A stretch of DNA of 64,000 nucleotides from Sulfitobacter noctilucae (GTDB taxonomy: Bacteria > Pseudomonadota > Alphaproteobacteria > Rhodobacterales > Rhodobacteraceae). The stretch lies in assembly GCF_000622365.1 (NCBI RefSeq), contig NZ_JASC01000014.1, forward strand, positions 1 through 64,000, given 5' to 3'. The translations under genes and the position numbers were made by a program. Below are positions 54,287 through 63,185 of this stretch, in pieces. Numbering within the stretch: the first letter of the stretch is position 1; every line of letters starts with the position of its first letter. Below the pieces are notes generated by a model that saw nothing but the letters and a program-made list of their open reading frames with translations, was not told the origin of the DNA and did no database searches.

Positions 54287-55149
54287 GCTGCGTCCTTTCC
54301 GCCATTGTCTTTCCCAATGTGGCCTGCCGCCTGCCGCGCTTCGCAATAGTCTGTGTCAGAGCAGACAAACATCCGCCCGCCCGTGTCATCGATGATCAAC
54401 TCATCGAGGTAGCTGTCGGTCGCGGCGCACATGCCGCAGCCATGATCGGCTTTGGACGCCTCGAAGGGGTGATCCTCGAAGTCGAGGCTTGTCACTTGCG
54501 TATAGGGCGGCAGCGCATAAATCCGCTGCTCCCGACCCGCGCCAAAGAGCTGGATCGCCGCCATATCGCCCAGCTTGGGGTTGTCGAATTTGGGGATCGG
54601 GGAAGGGTCCATGACATAGCGCCCCTCAACCTTCACCGGATAGGCGTAAGAGGTCGCGATATGCCCGTGACGGCTGATGTCTTCGTACAATTTCACATGC
54701 ATCAACCCGTACTCCTCAAGGCTGTGCATCTTGCGTGTCTCGCTTTCGCGGGGTTCCAGAAAACGCAGCGGTTCTGGGATCGGTACCTGATAGACAAGGA
54801 TCTGTCCGTCGTTAAGCGGCTCTTCGGGTATCCTGTGGCGTGTCTGGATGACTGTCGCCTCCTGTGTTGCAGTCGTCGTCTGCACCCCGGCGGTGCGTTC
54901 GAAAAAGGTGCGGATCGACACCGCATTCGTGGTGTCATCGGCGCCTTGGTCGATGACCTTGAAGGTGTCATCCGGCGTCAGGACTGCTGCCGAGACTTGC
55001 ACGCCGCCCGTGCCCCAACCATAGGGCATCGGCATTTCGCGGCTGGCAAAGGGTACCTGATAGCCGGGGATGGCCAGCCCCTTGAGGATCGCGCGGCGGA
55101 TCATCCGTTTGGTTTGTTCGTCAAGGTAGGCGAAGTTGTATTCAATCAT
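54283..55149 (-). CDS. phnJ: C-P lyase radical SAM subunit PhnJ
   Basis: This is the catalytic subunit that cleaves the C-P bond by SAM radical chemistry, releasing the hydrocarbon and ribose cyclic phosphate. The 288 residues carry the four cysteines Cys238, Cys241, Cys263 and Cys269 (CGMC, then CSDTDYC), in register with E. coli Cys241/244/266/272, the atypical cluster motif of PhnJ. NFAYLDEQTKRMIRRAILKG opens the protein. Overlaps of 4 nt with phnI and phnK indicate coupled translation. Confidence 0.97.
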   Translation of the reverse strand: MIEYNFAYLDEQTKRMIRRAILKGLAIPGYQVPFASREMPMPYGWGTGGVQVSAAVLTPDDTFKVIDQGADDTTNAVSIRTFFERTAGVQTTTATQEATVIQTRHRIPEEPLNDGQILVYQVPIPEPLRFLEPRESETRKMHSLEEYGLMHVKLYEDISRHGHIATSYAYPVKVEGRYVMDPSPIPKFDNPKLGDMAAIQLFGAGREQRIYALPPYTQVTSLDFEDHPFEASKADHGCGMCAATDSYLDELIIDDTGGRMFVCSDTDYCEARQAAGHIGKDNGGKDAA

Positions 55150-56234
55150 TCTGCAGCCTCCTGCACCTGGCCTGTGCCCGCTGCGTTTCGGAGCTTGCGC
55201 ACCAGCTCCAGTTCGGACTGAAAATCGACGTAATGCGGCAGCTTGATGTGTTCGAGAAAACCCGTCGCCTGAATATTATCCGCATGATACAGGACAAATT
55301 CCGCGTCCTGTGCTGGCGCGCCAAGGTTGTCCTCTCCCAGCTCTTCCCACCGCAGGGCCCTGTCGACCAACGCCATAGAGATTGCCTTGCGTTCGGCCTG
55401 TCCAAAGACCAGCCCATAGCCACGGGTGAACTGCGGCGGTTCGGTTTTGGACCCTTTGAACTGGTTCACCGTTTCACATTCCGTCAATGTGACTTCACCA
55501 ATTTCAACAGCAAAGCCCAGCTCGGGGATGTCCATCTCGACAGGGACTTTGCCAATGCGCAATTCACCTACAAACGCATGATTGCGCGCATAGCCGCGTT
55601 GGGTGGAGTAGGCGAGACCGAGCGTGAAACCCTCGTCAGCCCGCGTCAAAGCCTGCAAGCGCAACGCGCGGTCTGCGGGCATCTCAAGCGGCTCACGGGT
55701 CAGATCGGGGGGCGGGGTATCGTCCTGCGGGGCCTCTTCGATCAGACCTTCGCGGTTCAGAAACCCGGTCACATGGGGCACATCTCCCGTTTGGGCCTCG
55801 CGCGATGGTGCTTCTGGCACGTCACCCTCTGCTGCCAGTTTGAAATCGAGCAGCCGGTGTGTGTAGTCGAATGTCGGCCCAAGGATCTGCCCGCCCGGCA
55901 AATCCTTGAAGGTGGCAGAGATGCGTCTGTCACAAGCCATGGCACCGGTATCCACCGGCGCGGATGCGCCAAAACGCGGCAGCGTGGTCCGGTAGGCCCG
56001 GATCAGAAAGATCGCTTCGATCAGATCACCCCGCGCCTGTTTGATCGCAAGGGCTGCCAGATCCGGATCGTAGAGGGATCCTTCTGCCATCACGCGGTTC
56101 ACCGCGAGGCTAAGCTGTTCGCGGATCTGCGCCACATCAAGTTCGGCAATCGTGACGTCGCCGCGGCGTTCCTCGGCGAGCCATGCGTGGGCGTTCTCGA
56201 TCGCCCTCTCTCCGCCTTTGACTGCGACATACAT
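55146..56234 (-). CDS. phnI: C-P lyase subunit PhnI
   Basis: This 362-residue core C-P lyase subunit acts, with PhnG, H and L, as the nucleosidase/transferase that joins phosphonate to the ATP ribose. It opens MYVAVKGGERAIENAHAWLAE. ALAIKQARGDLIEAIFLIRAYRTTLPRFG, GFLNREGLIEE and SGFTLGLAYSTQRGYARNHAFVGE-like stretches (here EGFTLGLAYSTQRG) are family typical. ATG 56234 overlaps the phnH stop by 1 nt. Confidence 0.95.
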   Translation of the reverse strand: MYVAVKGGERAIENAHAWLAEERRGDVTIAELDVAQIREQLSLAVNRVMAEGSLYDPDLAALAIKQARGDLIEAIFLIRAYRTTLPRFGASAPVDTGAMACDRRISATFKDLPGGQILGPTFDYTHRLLDFKLAAEGDVPEAPSREAQTGDVPHVTGFLNREGLIEEAPQDDTPPPDLTREPLEMPADRALRLQALTRADEGFTLGLAYSTQRGYARNHAFVGELRIGKVPVEMDIPELGFAVEIGEVTLTECETVNQFKGSKTEPPQFTRGYGLVFGQAERKAISMALVDRALRWEELGEDNLGAPAQDAEFVLYHADNIQATGFLEHIKLPHYVDFQSELELVRKLRNAAGTGQVQEAAE

Positions 56235-56839
56235 CAGGCGCTTCCTTCTTCTCGCGACAGCGGTTTGCTGTCGGCACACAGAACTTCGGTAGAGCGGGGC
56301 AGTGCGGCGACACGGCTGCCGCTGGTAAATATGAAGTCCAACCCCAGCGGAAATAGCGCGCTGTTTTTCACGAAAGCGTCGTGTTCCGGCAAGGACAGCA
56401 TCGCGCTTTCCTTAATCCCCGGCCCCTTGAGTGTGGCACTAGGCGCGTCCAGCGTGGGGCACTCCACAATTAGCGTCGCCGACCGATCCGGATATTCTGC
56501 AGTGCCGATCGGATAGGTCTCGAGCGGCGTCAATGCGTCCCAGGTGCCCAAAGCAAATGTGCAGTGCGATGGACCGGTCATTGGTGCGCCGGTGTGAAAG
56601 GCAAGCCAGGCGCGCACCGCGTCCGTGTCGGCGTCGCCTGCCAGATAGACTGGTGTTTCCGTGTCACAGAGCGTCAGCAGAACGGCGCCGGCGGCGGGTG
56701 ACAGTGGTGCGGGCGGCGCGGCTCCGCTGATGTCCTGCAGCGTGCCGGGACGCGCCATGGCCTCCATCACGCTGCGAAAGGCATGGGCAGAGTGGAGCGA
56801 TGGATCGGCAAAACCACCAGACAGCGTTTCGGCCTGCAT
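56234..56839 (-). CDS. phnH: C-P lyase subunit PhnH
   Basis: This 201-residue core subunit supports assembly of the PhnGHIJ complex. The N-terminal GGFADPSLHSAHAFRSVMEAMARPGTL is the family signature, and CDTETPVYLAGDADTDAVRAWLAFHTG and LGTWDALTPLETYPIGTAEYPDRSATLIVE follow. Overlaps of 1 nt with phnG (56839) and phnI (56234) keep the three in one translational chain. Confidence 0.95.
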   Translation of the reverse strand: MQAETLSGGFADPSLHSAHAFRSVMEAMARPGTLQDISGAAPPAPLSPAAGAVLLTLCDTETPVYLAGDADTDAVRAWLAFHTGAPMTGPSHCTFALGTWDALTPLETYPIGTAEYPDRSATLIVECPTLDAPSATLKGPGIKESAMLSLPEHDAFVKNSALFPLGLDFIFTSGSRVAALPRSTEVLCADSKPLSREEGSA

Positions 56840-57294
56840 CAGTCTTCTCCTCTTGTCATGGTAAAGAAATCGACCTTGGTTGCCGCGGCTTTGGCGGCGC
56901 GCGCTGCTTTTCGTTCGGCCATCTCTGATATCAGCGGATCAAGCACGGCCTCTTGCAACGTGTCCGCCAGCTTTGTCTGCATCAGCGCATCAACCACAGC
57001 AGCGGCTTCTGCATCCGCTTTGCGGCGCCCTTGGATATAGGCATGGCCGACCTCGCCTGTGTCCAGTGTCAGTGCACAGCGGGTGACCGTCAATTCACCC
57101 AGATTGAAAGGCGCGCCGGTCGCTCCTGCGCGCCCCCGTACCATGGTGCTTCCGATCTCGGGCACTCGCAGCCATGTGAATGTCGGAGGCGCGCCGACCG
57201 AAGCCAGCAGGCTGGCAACACGCCCTTCCGGGGCCAGTGCCATCAGGCTCATCCAAGCCTTGCGCGGGTTTTCTGTGTCCAAAGTGTCTTTCAT
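56839..57294 (-). CDS. phnG: C-P lyase subunit PhnG
   Basis: This 151-residue subunit starts at 57294. Blocks are RKAWMSLMALAPEGRVASLLAS, VPEIGSTMVRGRAGATGAPFNLGE, VTRCALTLDTGEVGHAYIQGRRK and VVDALMQTKL. An upstream in-frame start at 57330 would extend into the phnF-phnG control region and is rejected. It is the first gene of phnGHIJKLNM and divergent from phnF. Confidence 0.94.
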   Translation of the reverse strand: MKDTLDTENPRKAWMSLMALAPEGRVASLLASVGAPPTFTWLRVPEIGSTMVRGRAGATGAPFNLGELTVTRCALTLDTGEVGHAYIQGRRKADAEAAAVVDALMQTKLADTLQEAVLDPLISEMAERKAARAAKAAATKVDFFTMTRGED

Positions 57295-57313
57295 GTCGAC
57301 AACTTTTCCATAT

Positions 57314-57329
57314 ACTATACAACTATACA
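57314..57329. promoter_or_regulatory. Tandem ACTATACA repeat, probable PhnF operator
   Basis: ACTATACA occurs twice head to tail (57314-57321 and 57322-57329), inside the 81-bp gap between divergent phnG and phnF. The TATAC core resembles half-sites recognised by HutC-type GntR regulators. No clear PhoB box was identified by eye. Confidence 0.55.
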
Positions 57330-57375
57330 TATCTTATCATGTCTGTGGCATTCCGACAGAGGAGTTTTGTGAAGT

Positions 57376-58095
57376 TTGCGTGACAGTCCCAGCAAGACAC
57401 CGATCTGGCAGGCCATCGCCGATGCCTTGCGCAGTGAATTGACCGAAGGGCGCTATGCTGCGGGCGACAAACTCCCGACCGAAGCAGCTTTGGCGGACCG
57501 CTTCGGGGTCAATCGCCACACGGTGCGCCATGGTGTTTCCGCTCTTGTCGAAGAAGGATTGATCCGCACCCGCCGTGGTGCAGGAGCCTTTGTCGTCGCG
57601 ACCCCGACAGATTACCCGATCGGACATCGTGTCCGGTTTCACGAGAACCTGATCGCCGCCGGGCGCAGGCCCGAAAAGCGCGTGCTGGCTTTGGACGAAC
57701 GTGCGGCAACCACGGGCGAGGCCAAGGCATTACACATCGCGAAGGGCGATACCGTCTGTGCGTACCACGGCCTTTCATTGGCTGACGGTCAACCGATTGC
57801 AGTGTTCGAAAGCCTCTTTCCACTGGCAAGCCTGCCCGGGATCACAGCGGCGCTGAAGCAGACCAGCAGTGTCACGGATGCGCTTGATCTGGTGGGCGTC
57901 ACGGACTTTACCCGCGCCTCGACCCGCTTGACCGCAGTGCGGGCCACTGCCACCCATGCGCTTCATCTGCGTGTGGGTGAGGCGGATCCGCTGTTGCGTT
58001 CGACCAGTGTCAATGTGGATGCCAACCGCCAACCTGTTGAATATGGCCGCACATGGTTTGCCGGAGATCGCGTGACGCTGACGCTGGATGTCTGA
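57376..58095 (+). CDS. phnF: GntR/HutC-family phosphonate regulator PhnF
   Basis: This 239-residue regulator starts at TTG 57376, the first start after an in-frame stop, with GAGGAG about 11 nt upstream. The winged HTH is PIWQAIADALRSELTEGRYAAG and FGVNRHTVRHGVSALVEEGLIRTRRGAGAFV. The UTRA effector domain (about residues 85-239) has GRRPEKRVL, ADGQPIAVFESLFPLASLPG and a C-terminal VNVDANRQPVEYGRTWFAGDRV. It is divergent from phnGHIJKLNM, which it likely represses. The arsenic operon begins 59 bp after it. Confidence 0.93.
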   Translation: MRDSPSKTPIWQAIADALRSELTEGRYAAGDKLPTEAALADRFGVNRHTVRHGVSALVEEGLIRTRRGAGAFVVATPTDYPIGHRVRFHENLIAAGRRPEKRVLALDERAATTGEAKALHIAKGDTVCAYHGLSLADGQPIAVFESLFPLASLPGITAALKQTSSVTDALDLVGVTDFTRASTRLTAVRATATHALHLRVGEADPLLRSTSVNVDANRQPVEYGRTWFAGDRVTLTLDV

Positions 58096-58133
58096 CGCGC
58101 ACTGTTACAAAACCTTCATTATGCAAAAGCTCT

Positions 58134-58155
58134 TAATTCATATATTTGTGAATTA
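58134..58155. promoter_or_regulatory. Probable ArsR operator overlapping the arsRC start codon
   Basis: A perfect 7-bp inverted repeat, TAATTCA (58134-58140) and TGAATTA (58149-58155) with an 8-bp AT-rich spacer, ends on the A of the ATG. No Shine-Dalgarno is seen ahead of this start, so repression and translation initiation share the same short segment. Confidence 0.65.
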
Positions 58156-58997
58156 TGAATACAGTGATTCCCAACCGCCTCTCGACACTCGGCCATCCGC
58201 AACGGTTGGCCCTCTTTCGTCTGTTGATGCGCCGCTACCCTGATCGGGTGCCCGCGACAGAGCTGGCACAGGCGCTGGGCCTGAAGCCAAACACACTTTC
58301 AACCTATGTGAATGCGCTGATGCAGGCTGAATTGATCACCCAGCAGCGTGTTGGCACCTCATTGCGCTACGCCATCAACATAGACGTCACCCGCGAGACC
58401 TTCGGCTACCTGCTGCAAGATTGCTGCCGGGGCCGTCCTGATATTTGCATACCCAATTCCGCGCCAGAAGGAGACAGCCAAATGGCCGACCGCAAGTACA
58501 ATGTCCTGTTCATCTGCACCGGTAATTCCGCCCGTTCGATCTTTGCTGAAAGTATCTTGCGCGATCTTGCCGGGGAGCGTTTTGCTGCCTACTCCGCAGG
58601 CACCAAGCCACGGTCCGAGCTGAACCCATTCGCCGTCGAGGTGTTGCGCCAGAAAGGGCATGACGTGTCTGTTCTTCGGTCCAAGAATGTGGCGGAGTTT
58701 CAGGCACCGGATGGGCCGAAGTTCGATTTTGTGTTTACCGTTTGCGATCAGGCCGCAAATGAAGAGTGCCCCTCATGGCAGGGCCAGCCCATCAGCGCGC
58801 ATTGGGGGCTGCCCGACCCGGTCAAAGCCGAAGGGTCGGACGCAGAAAAGAGCCTTGCCTTTCAGCGCACCTATGGCGCGTTGCGTAATCGCATGATCGG
58901 GTTTTCCGCCCTGCCGCTCGCTTCGCTTGACCGGATGTCACTGCAAAAGGCAGTGGATGAGATCGGTCAGGACCATGATGAAGGAACTCTTGCATGA
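58155..58997 (+). CDS. ArsR repressor fused to ArsC arsenate reductase
   Basis: This 280-residue two-domain protein joins an ArsR-type winged helix (residues 1-98; [24 protein letters not shown]; Cys90, Cys91 and Cys97 in [10 protein letters not shown]) to a low-molecular-weight phosphatase-type arsenate reductase (residues 111-280). The ArsC part has the P-loop Cys121 to Arg127 (CTGNSAR) and a second cysteine pair, Cys197 and Cys205 ([10 protein letters not shown]), as in thioredoxin-coupled enzymes, plus [12 protein letters not shown]. The short linker contains AAGGAG (58468-58473) 8 nt before ATG 58482 (Met110), so free ArsC could also be made. It overlaps the GAPDH gene by 4 nt. Confidence 0.93.
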   Translation: MNTVIPNRLSTLGHPQRLALFRLLMRRYPDRVPATELAQALGLKPNTLSTYVNALMQAELITQQRVGTSLRYAINIDVTRETFGYLLQDCCRGRPDICIPNSAPEGDSQMADRKYNVLFICTGNSARSIFAESILRDLAGERFAAYSAGTKPRSELNPFAVEVLRQKGHDVSVLRSKNVAEFQAPDGPKFDFVFTVCDQAANEECPSWQGQPISAHWGLPDPVKAEGSDAEKSLAFQRTYGALRNRMIGFSALPLASLDRMSLQKAVDEIGQDHDEGTLA

Positions 58998-59992
58998 CCA
59001 CCTATGCCCTTAACGGCCTTGGCCGCATCGGAAAGCTTGCATTGAAACCCCTGTTGGCGCGTGGGGCCAAGATTGCCTGGATCAACGACGCCGTCGGCGA
59101 CCCCGAAATGCATGCACATCTGTTCGAGTTTGATACGGTGCACGGGCGTTGGGATGCCGAGTTTGCCCATGATCCGGATAGCGTGACCATTGATGGGGTG
59201 CGACTGCCCTTCATCGGCACGCGGGACATTGCCGATTTGCCGCTGGATGGCGTGGATGTGCTGATCGACTGCACCGGTGCGTTCAAGACAGAGGCGAAAA
59301 TCGCGCCCTTCTTTGACGCGGGCGTAAAGAAAGTCGTCGTGTCGGCCCCTGTGAAGGACGGGGATGCCGCCAATATCGTCATGGGGGTGAACCATGACGT
59401 CTACGATGCCGAACGTCACAAGATCATTACCGCCGCGAGTTGCACGACAAATTGCCTTGCTCCCGTTGTGAAGGTTATCCATGAGAGCCTGAAGATTAAA
59501 CACGGCTCGATCACGACGATCCACGATGTCACCAACACACAAACCATTGTGGACCGCCCGGCCAAAGACCTGCGCCGTGCGCGTTCTGCGCTGAACTCGC
59601 TGATCCCGACCACGACGGGCAGCGCTACAGCAATTTCATTGATCTATCCAGAATTGAAAGGCCGGTTGAACGGCCACGCCGTGCGCGTGCCTTTGCTAAA
59701 TGCCTCGCTGACGGATTGCGTGTTCGAAGTAGAACGGGAAACCACCGCCCAAGAGGTCAACGCGCTTTTCAAAGCGGCGTTGGAAGGGGAGTTGAAGGGC
59801 ATCCTTGGATATGAAGAGCGGCCGCTCGTCTCCACTGATTACACCAATGATGAGCGTTCAAGCATTGTAGATGCCCTGTCGACGATGGTCATCAACGGCA
59901 CACAGGTCAAGATTTACGCATGGTATGACAACGAGATGGGCTATGCCCACCGTCTTGTCGATGTGGCTTTTCTGGTTGGCGAAAGCCTGTGA
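58994..59992 (+). CDS. ArsJ-associated glyceraldehyde-3-phosphate dehydrogenase
   Basis: This 332-residue GAPDH family enzyme is predicted to use arsenate in place of phosphate to form 1-arseno-3-phosphoglycerate, which ArsJ exports. The NAD fold begins [18 protein letters not shown]. The catalytic Cys150 is in [54 protein letters not shown] and [18 protein letters not shown] are standard GAPDH blocks. Its position between arsRC and arsJ, with 4-nt overlaps on both sides, argues for the dedicated arsenate role rather than glycolysis. Confidence 0.94.
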   Translation: MTTYALNGLGRIGKLALKPLLARGAKIAWINDAVGDPEMHAHLFEFDTVHGRWDAEFAHDPDSVTIDGVRLPFIGTRDIADLPLDGVDVLIDCTGAFKTEAKIAPFFDAGVKKVVVSAPVKDGDAANIVMGVNHDVYDAERHKIITAASCTTNCLAPVVKVIHESLKIKHGSITTIHDVTNTQTIVDRPAKDLRRARSALNSLIPTTTGSATAISLIYPELKGRLNGHAVRVPLLNASLTDCVFEVERETTAQEVNALFKAALEGELKGILGYEERPLVSTDYTNDERSSIVDALSTMVINGTQVKIYAWYDNEMGYAHRLVDVAFLVGESL

Positions 59993-61251
59993 CCGACACC
60001 TCCTCTCGGGCTGAAGGCCTCTCTGCCTACATTGCGGTGACTGCGGCCTATTGGGCGTTCATGCTGACCGATGGCGCTTTGCGGATGCTGGTGCTGTTGC
60101 ACTTCCATACGCTCGGGTTCTCTCCAGTGCAGTTGGCCTATCTCTTTGTGCTTTACGAGATCGCAGGGGTCGTCACCAATCTTTCCGCCGGATGGATCGC
60201 GGCACGTTTCGGTCTGACCTCTACGCTTTATGCCGGTCTGGGCCTTCAGGTGCTGGCCTTGCTTGCACTCGCACAGCTCGATCCGGATTGGGCCGTTGGG
60301 GCCTCCGTTGTCTTTGTGATGGTGGTGCAGGGCGCGAGCGGGGTCGCGAAGGACCTCGCCAAGATGTCCTCGAAATCAGCGGTGAAGCTGCTTGCCCCGG
60401 CCGAGGATGGCGGCCTCTTTCGCTGGGTGGCCCTGCTGACCGGGTCCAAGAACATGGTGAAAGGGGCGGGATTTTTGCTGGGTGCCGCGCTCCTCGCGAC
60501 CCTTGGATTTGTCTGGGCTGTGCTGGGCATGGCGGCGATCCTTGCCGCTATTCTTCTAACTGTGCTTGTCGCCATGCCGCCCGGCTTGCCTAAAGGGCGC
60601 AAAGGGACAAAGTTCTCGGAAGTCTTCTCCAAATCGCCAAATGTGAACTGGCTGAGCGCGGCGCGCGTTTTCCTGTTCGGCGCGCGGGACGTATGGTTTG
60701 TCGTCGGCATTCCGATCTATTTCTATGCGGTCCTGTCCGATGGCACGACGGCAGGCAACCGGACAGCCTTTTTCCTGATCGGTACGTTCATGGCAGTCTG
60801 GGTCATTCTTTACGGTCTGGTACAGGCGAACGCTCCCCGGATCCTGCGCGCTAAAATCAGACCTTCGGCAGAGCTTGTTAATGCGGCACGTGGATGGGCA
60901 TGGTCCCTCGCTATGGTGCCTTTGCTTTTGACATCTGCGGCGATGCTGAGTGACGGGCCGACGATCTGGCTGACTGGGATCGTGGTGGCCGGATTGCTTG
61001 TCTTTGGTGCCATATTTGCGGTGAACTCCTCCCTCCACTCCTATCTGATCCTGTCGTTTACCAAAGCGGAGCGCGTGACGATGGATGTGGGGTTCTACTA
61101 TATGGCAAACGCAGCGGGTCGGCTCGCCGGTACTTTGCTTTCCGGGCTGACCTATCAGGCGGGTGGGCTGCCTGCGATGCTTGGAACGGCAACGGTGATG
61201 GTTGGCCTATCGGCAATTATGGTGACGTTCCTTCGGGCGGAGGACGGCTAA
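59989..61251 (+). CDS. arsJ: Organoarsenical efflux MFS transporter ArsJ
   Basis: This 420-residue major facilitator exports 1-arseno-3-phosphoglycerate, which then breaks down outside to release arsenate. It starts with GTG at 59989, overlapping the GAPDH stop. About twelve membrane spans are visible. Family-like blocks include [79 protein letters not shown] and [22 protein letters not shown]. It ends 3 nt from the stop of the convergent acetyltransferase. Confidence 0.94.
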   Translation: MTDTSSRAEGLSAYIAVTAAYWAFMLTDGALRMLVLLHFHTLGFSPVQLAYLFVLYEIAGVVTNLSAGWIAARFGLTSTLYAGLGLQVLALLALAQLDPDWAVGASVVFVMVVQGASGVAKDLAKMSSKSAVKLLAPAEDGGLFRWVALLTGSKNMVKGAGFLLGAALLATLGFVWAVLGMAAILAAILLTVLVAMPPGLPKGRKGTKFSEVFSKSPNVNWLSAARVFLFGARDVWFVVGIPIYFYAVLSDGTTAGNRTAFFLIGTFMAVWVILYGLVQANAPRILRAKIRPSAELVNAARGWAWSLAMVPLLLTSAAMLSDGPTIWLTGIVVAGLLVFGAIFAVNSSLHSYLILSFTKAERVTMDVGFYYMANAAGRLAGTLLSGLTYQAGGLPAMLGTATVMVGLSAIMVTFLRAEDG

Positions 61252-61254
61252 CCG

Positions 61255-61872
61255 CTAGCCGCCGTAGCGTTCCAGAAACGCCTCGGCTTCAAGCGATCTG
61301 AAGTCGTCCATCGCCATGCGCAGCGCTTCGTGCGGCCAATTCCACCACGCCAGCGCGATAAGTCTGTCGGCAATCTCGCGGGGTTGGCGTGGACGCAACG
61401 ATCGGGCAGGGGTGCCCGCAACGATTGTGTAGGGATCGACGTCTTTTGTCACCACGGCACCGGCGGCCACGACGGCACCGTGGCCTAGCGTCACCTCTGG
61501 CTTGACCATCGCACCCGCACCGATCCATGTATCATGACCGATGTGGGCCACGCGGGATGTGCGCTGCGCAAAGAAAGCGTCGTCGGGTGATGCATCATCC
61601 CAATAGTCATGTGAGCGGTAGAGGAAATGGTGACAGGCCGCAGTGTGCAGCGGATGATCCGTGGCCCCGATCCGCGAAAAGGCCGCGATGTTGGAGAACT
61701 TGCCGATCCGCGCATTGGCGATGTCGGCGTAGCGGTCGCAATAGCTGTAGTCGCCCAGACTGCTGTGCGCGATGCGGCTGCCTTTGCCGATCTCGACATA
61801 GGCACCGAATGTGCTGTCGGTGATCTCGCAGTCGGCATGTAGGAACGGTGTATCCGCAGACAGGCGTGCCAT
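61255..61872 (-). CDS. Hexapeptide-repeat acetyltransferase of the phosphonate locus
   Basis: This 205-residue left-handed beta-helix transferase has repeats around [30 protein letters not shown] and [43 protein letters not shown], ending in a helical tail. This pattern matches the phosphonate-associated hexapeptide transferase family found in phn clusters, possibly acetylating aminophosphonates. The ATG at 61872 overlaps the phnE stop by 1 nt, so it belongs to the phnE transcript although its substrate is unproven. Confidence 0.88.
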   Translation of the reverse strand: MARLSADTPFLHADCEITDSTFGAYVEIGKGSRIAHSSLGDYSYCDRYADIANARIGKFSNIAAFSRIGATDHPLHTAACHHFLYRSHDYWDDASPDDAFFAQRTSRVAHIGHDTWIGAGAMVKPEVTLGHGAVVAAGAVVTKDVDPYTIVAGTPARSLRPRQPREIADRLIALAWWNWPHEALRMAMDDFRSLEAEAFLERYGG

Positions 61873-63185
61873 CACTGGCTACGCCCGATCAGCCTGCCGC
61901 GCAGCCAGCCGGAGAACCAGTCCATGAACATGACCATCAGGATAATCAAGACGATGTAATAGGCGACTTCTTCCCAGTCTTTCTGGGTCTGGATCGCTTG
62001 GGTCAGCATCAGACCAATACCGCCGCCCGTGATCGCACCGATGATGGTGGCCGAGCGCGTGTTGGATTCGAGGAAATAGAGTATCTGTGCCAGCAACACC
62101 GGAACCACCTGGGGTATGACGCCAAAGCGGTAGCGTTGCAGCGGCTTCGCACCGGTAGAAGAAACGCCTTCAATCTGCTTTTGATCGGCATTTTCCAAAG
62201 CTTCCGAGAAAATCTTGCCGAAAGTGCCGGTATCGGTGATCAGGATTGCGAGCGCACCCGTCAAAGGGCCGGGACCAAAAGCCCGCGCCAAGACGACCGT
62301 CCAGATCAGCGCGTCTACGCCTCTTACAAAGTCGAACAAACGACGGGTGGAGGCGCGGATCTGCATCAGCGGTGAAAACCGCTTGGCCGCAAGGAAGGCG
62401 AGCGGCAGGGCGATGATCGCGGCTCCCATCGTCCCCAGAAACGCCATCAGGATCGTTTCGCCGATGGCCCAGGCCACATCCCTGTGACGCCACATCGGGT
62501 TGTTCCACCAATCCGATAACGCGCCGGCAACGTTGGATCGCGTCGGGTCGATTTGCTTACCAAACAGGATGCTACCCAAACCCTCGCCGTGATAGGGACT
62601 GTCGAGCGTGAACCAGAACAATTCCCACCCGGGGAAGTAGTTAAACACTTCGGTGCGTGCGCCCGTCAGCGTAATGCGTCCCTCAGGCGTTGTGATGCCG
62701 ATGCGGCGGCTGGAGGCGGAAATCCAGTCTGGCAGATCTTCGGGCAGATTGCTGGTCAGGCTGCGGCCTTCGGCCTGCACTTCGATAAGCGGGAAGCCCG
62801 GAATATCAATCTCTGTGCGGTTCTGGGGCAGATACCGCACGATGTGGTCACCGCCCAGATCAATGGTGGTGACCTCGTCTCCGCTCACCCAATCGGGGCG
62901 CTGGCCCTCGGGATACCGTCCTTTGCGTTCGCCCTCTACCGCATAGGAAACCTCACCCGATCTGTTGTCGCGGGTGACATGCACCTTGTGGGACCAACTG
63001 TCAGACGCCAGCTTGACCGCGTTGTCCATACTGGCGCGCTGGGCGAGGCCGGGCAGGTCAAACGCGAAAAAGATGTAGGCGAGGTAGAGCGCGATGACCG
63101 CCGGAATACCAAAGGCGACCAGTCGCTTGCGCTGAAACAGTTTCTCGGCTGCGAATTTGGTCTGGTTTAGGTCAATTGCGGTCAT
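61872..63185 (-). CDS. phnE: Phosphonate ABC transporter permease PhnE (second copy, enlarged)
   Basis: This 437-residue inner-membrane permease imports phosphonates with PhnC and PhnD. One N-terminal span ([23 protein letters not shown], about residues 23-45) is followed by a soluble stretch of about 145 residues ([20 protein letters not shown] to [20 protein letters not shown]) before the canonical permease core (about 235-437). The core has [25 protein letters not shown] and the EAA loop [25 protein letters not shown]. Usual PhnE proteins are about 260-300 residues, so the soluble stretch is extra. It overlaps the next phnE by 4 nt. Confidence 0.93.
   Translation of the reverse strand: MTAIDLNQTKFAAEKLFQRKRLVAFGIPAVIALYLAYIFFAFDLPGLAQRASMDNAVKLASDSWSHKVHVTRDNRSGEVSYAVEGERKGRYPEGQRPDWVSGDEVTTIDLGGDHIVRYLPQNRTEIDIPGFPLIEVQAEGRSLTSNLPEDLPDWISASSRRIGITTPEGRITLTGARTEVFNYFPGWELFWFTLDSPYHGEGLGSILFGKQIDPTRSNVAGALSDWWNNPMWRHRDVAWAIGETILMAFLGTMGAAIIALPLAFLAAKRFSPLMQIRASTRRLFDFVRGVDALIWTVVLARAFGPGPLTGALAILITDTGTFGKIFSEALENADQKQIEGVSSTGAKPLQRYRFGVIPQVVPVLLAQILYFLESNTRSATIIGAITGGGIGLMLTQAIQTQKDWEEVAYYIVLIILMVMFMDWFSGWLRGRLIGRSQ

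Noticed and set aside
55233..56516. 427-codon open frame antisense to phnI and phnH
   Set aside because: The overlapping phn genes are well supported and chained by stop-start overlaps; the antisense frame has no recognisable domain.
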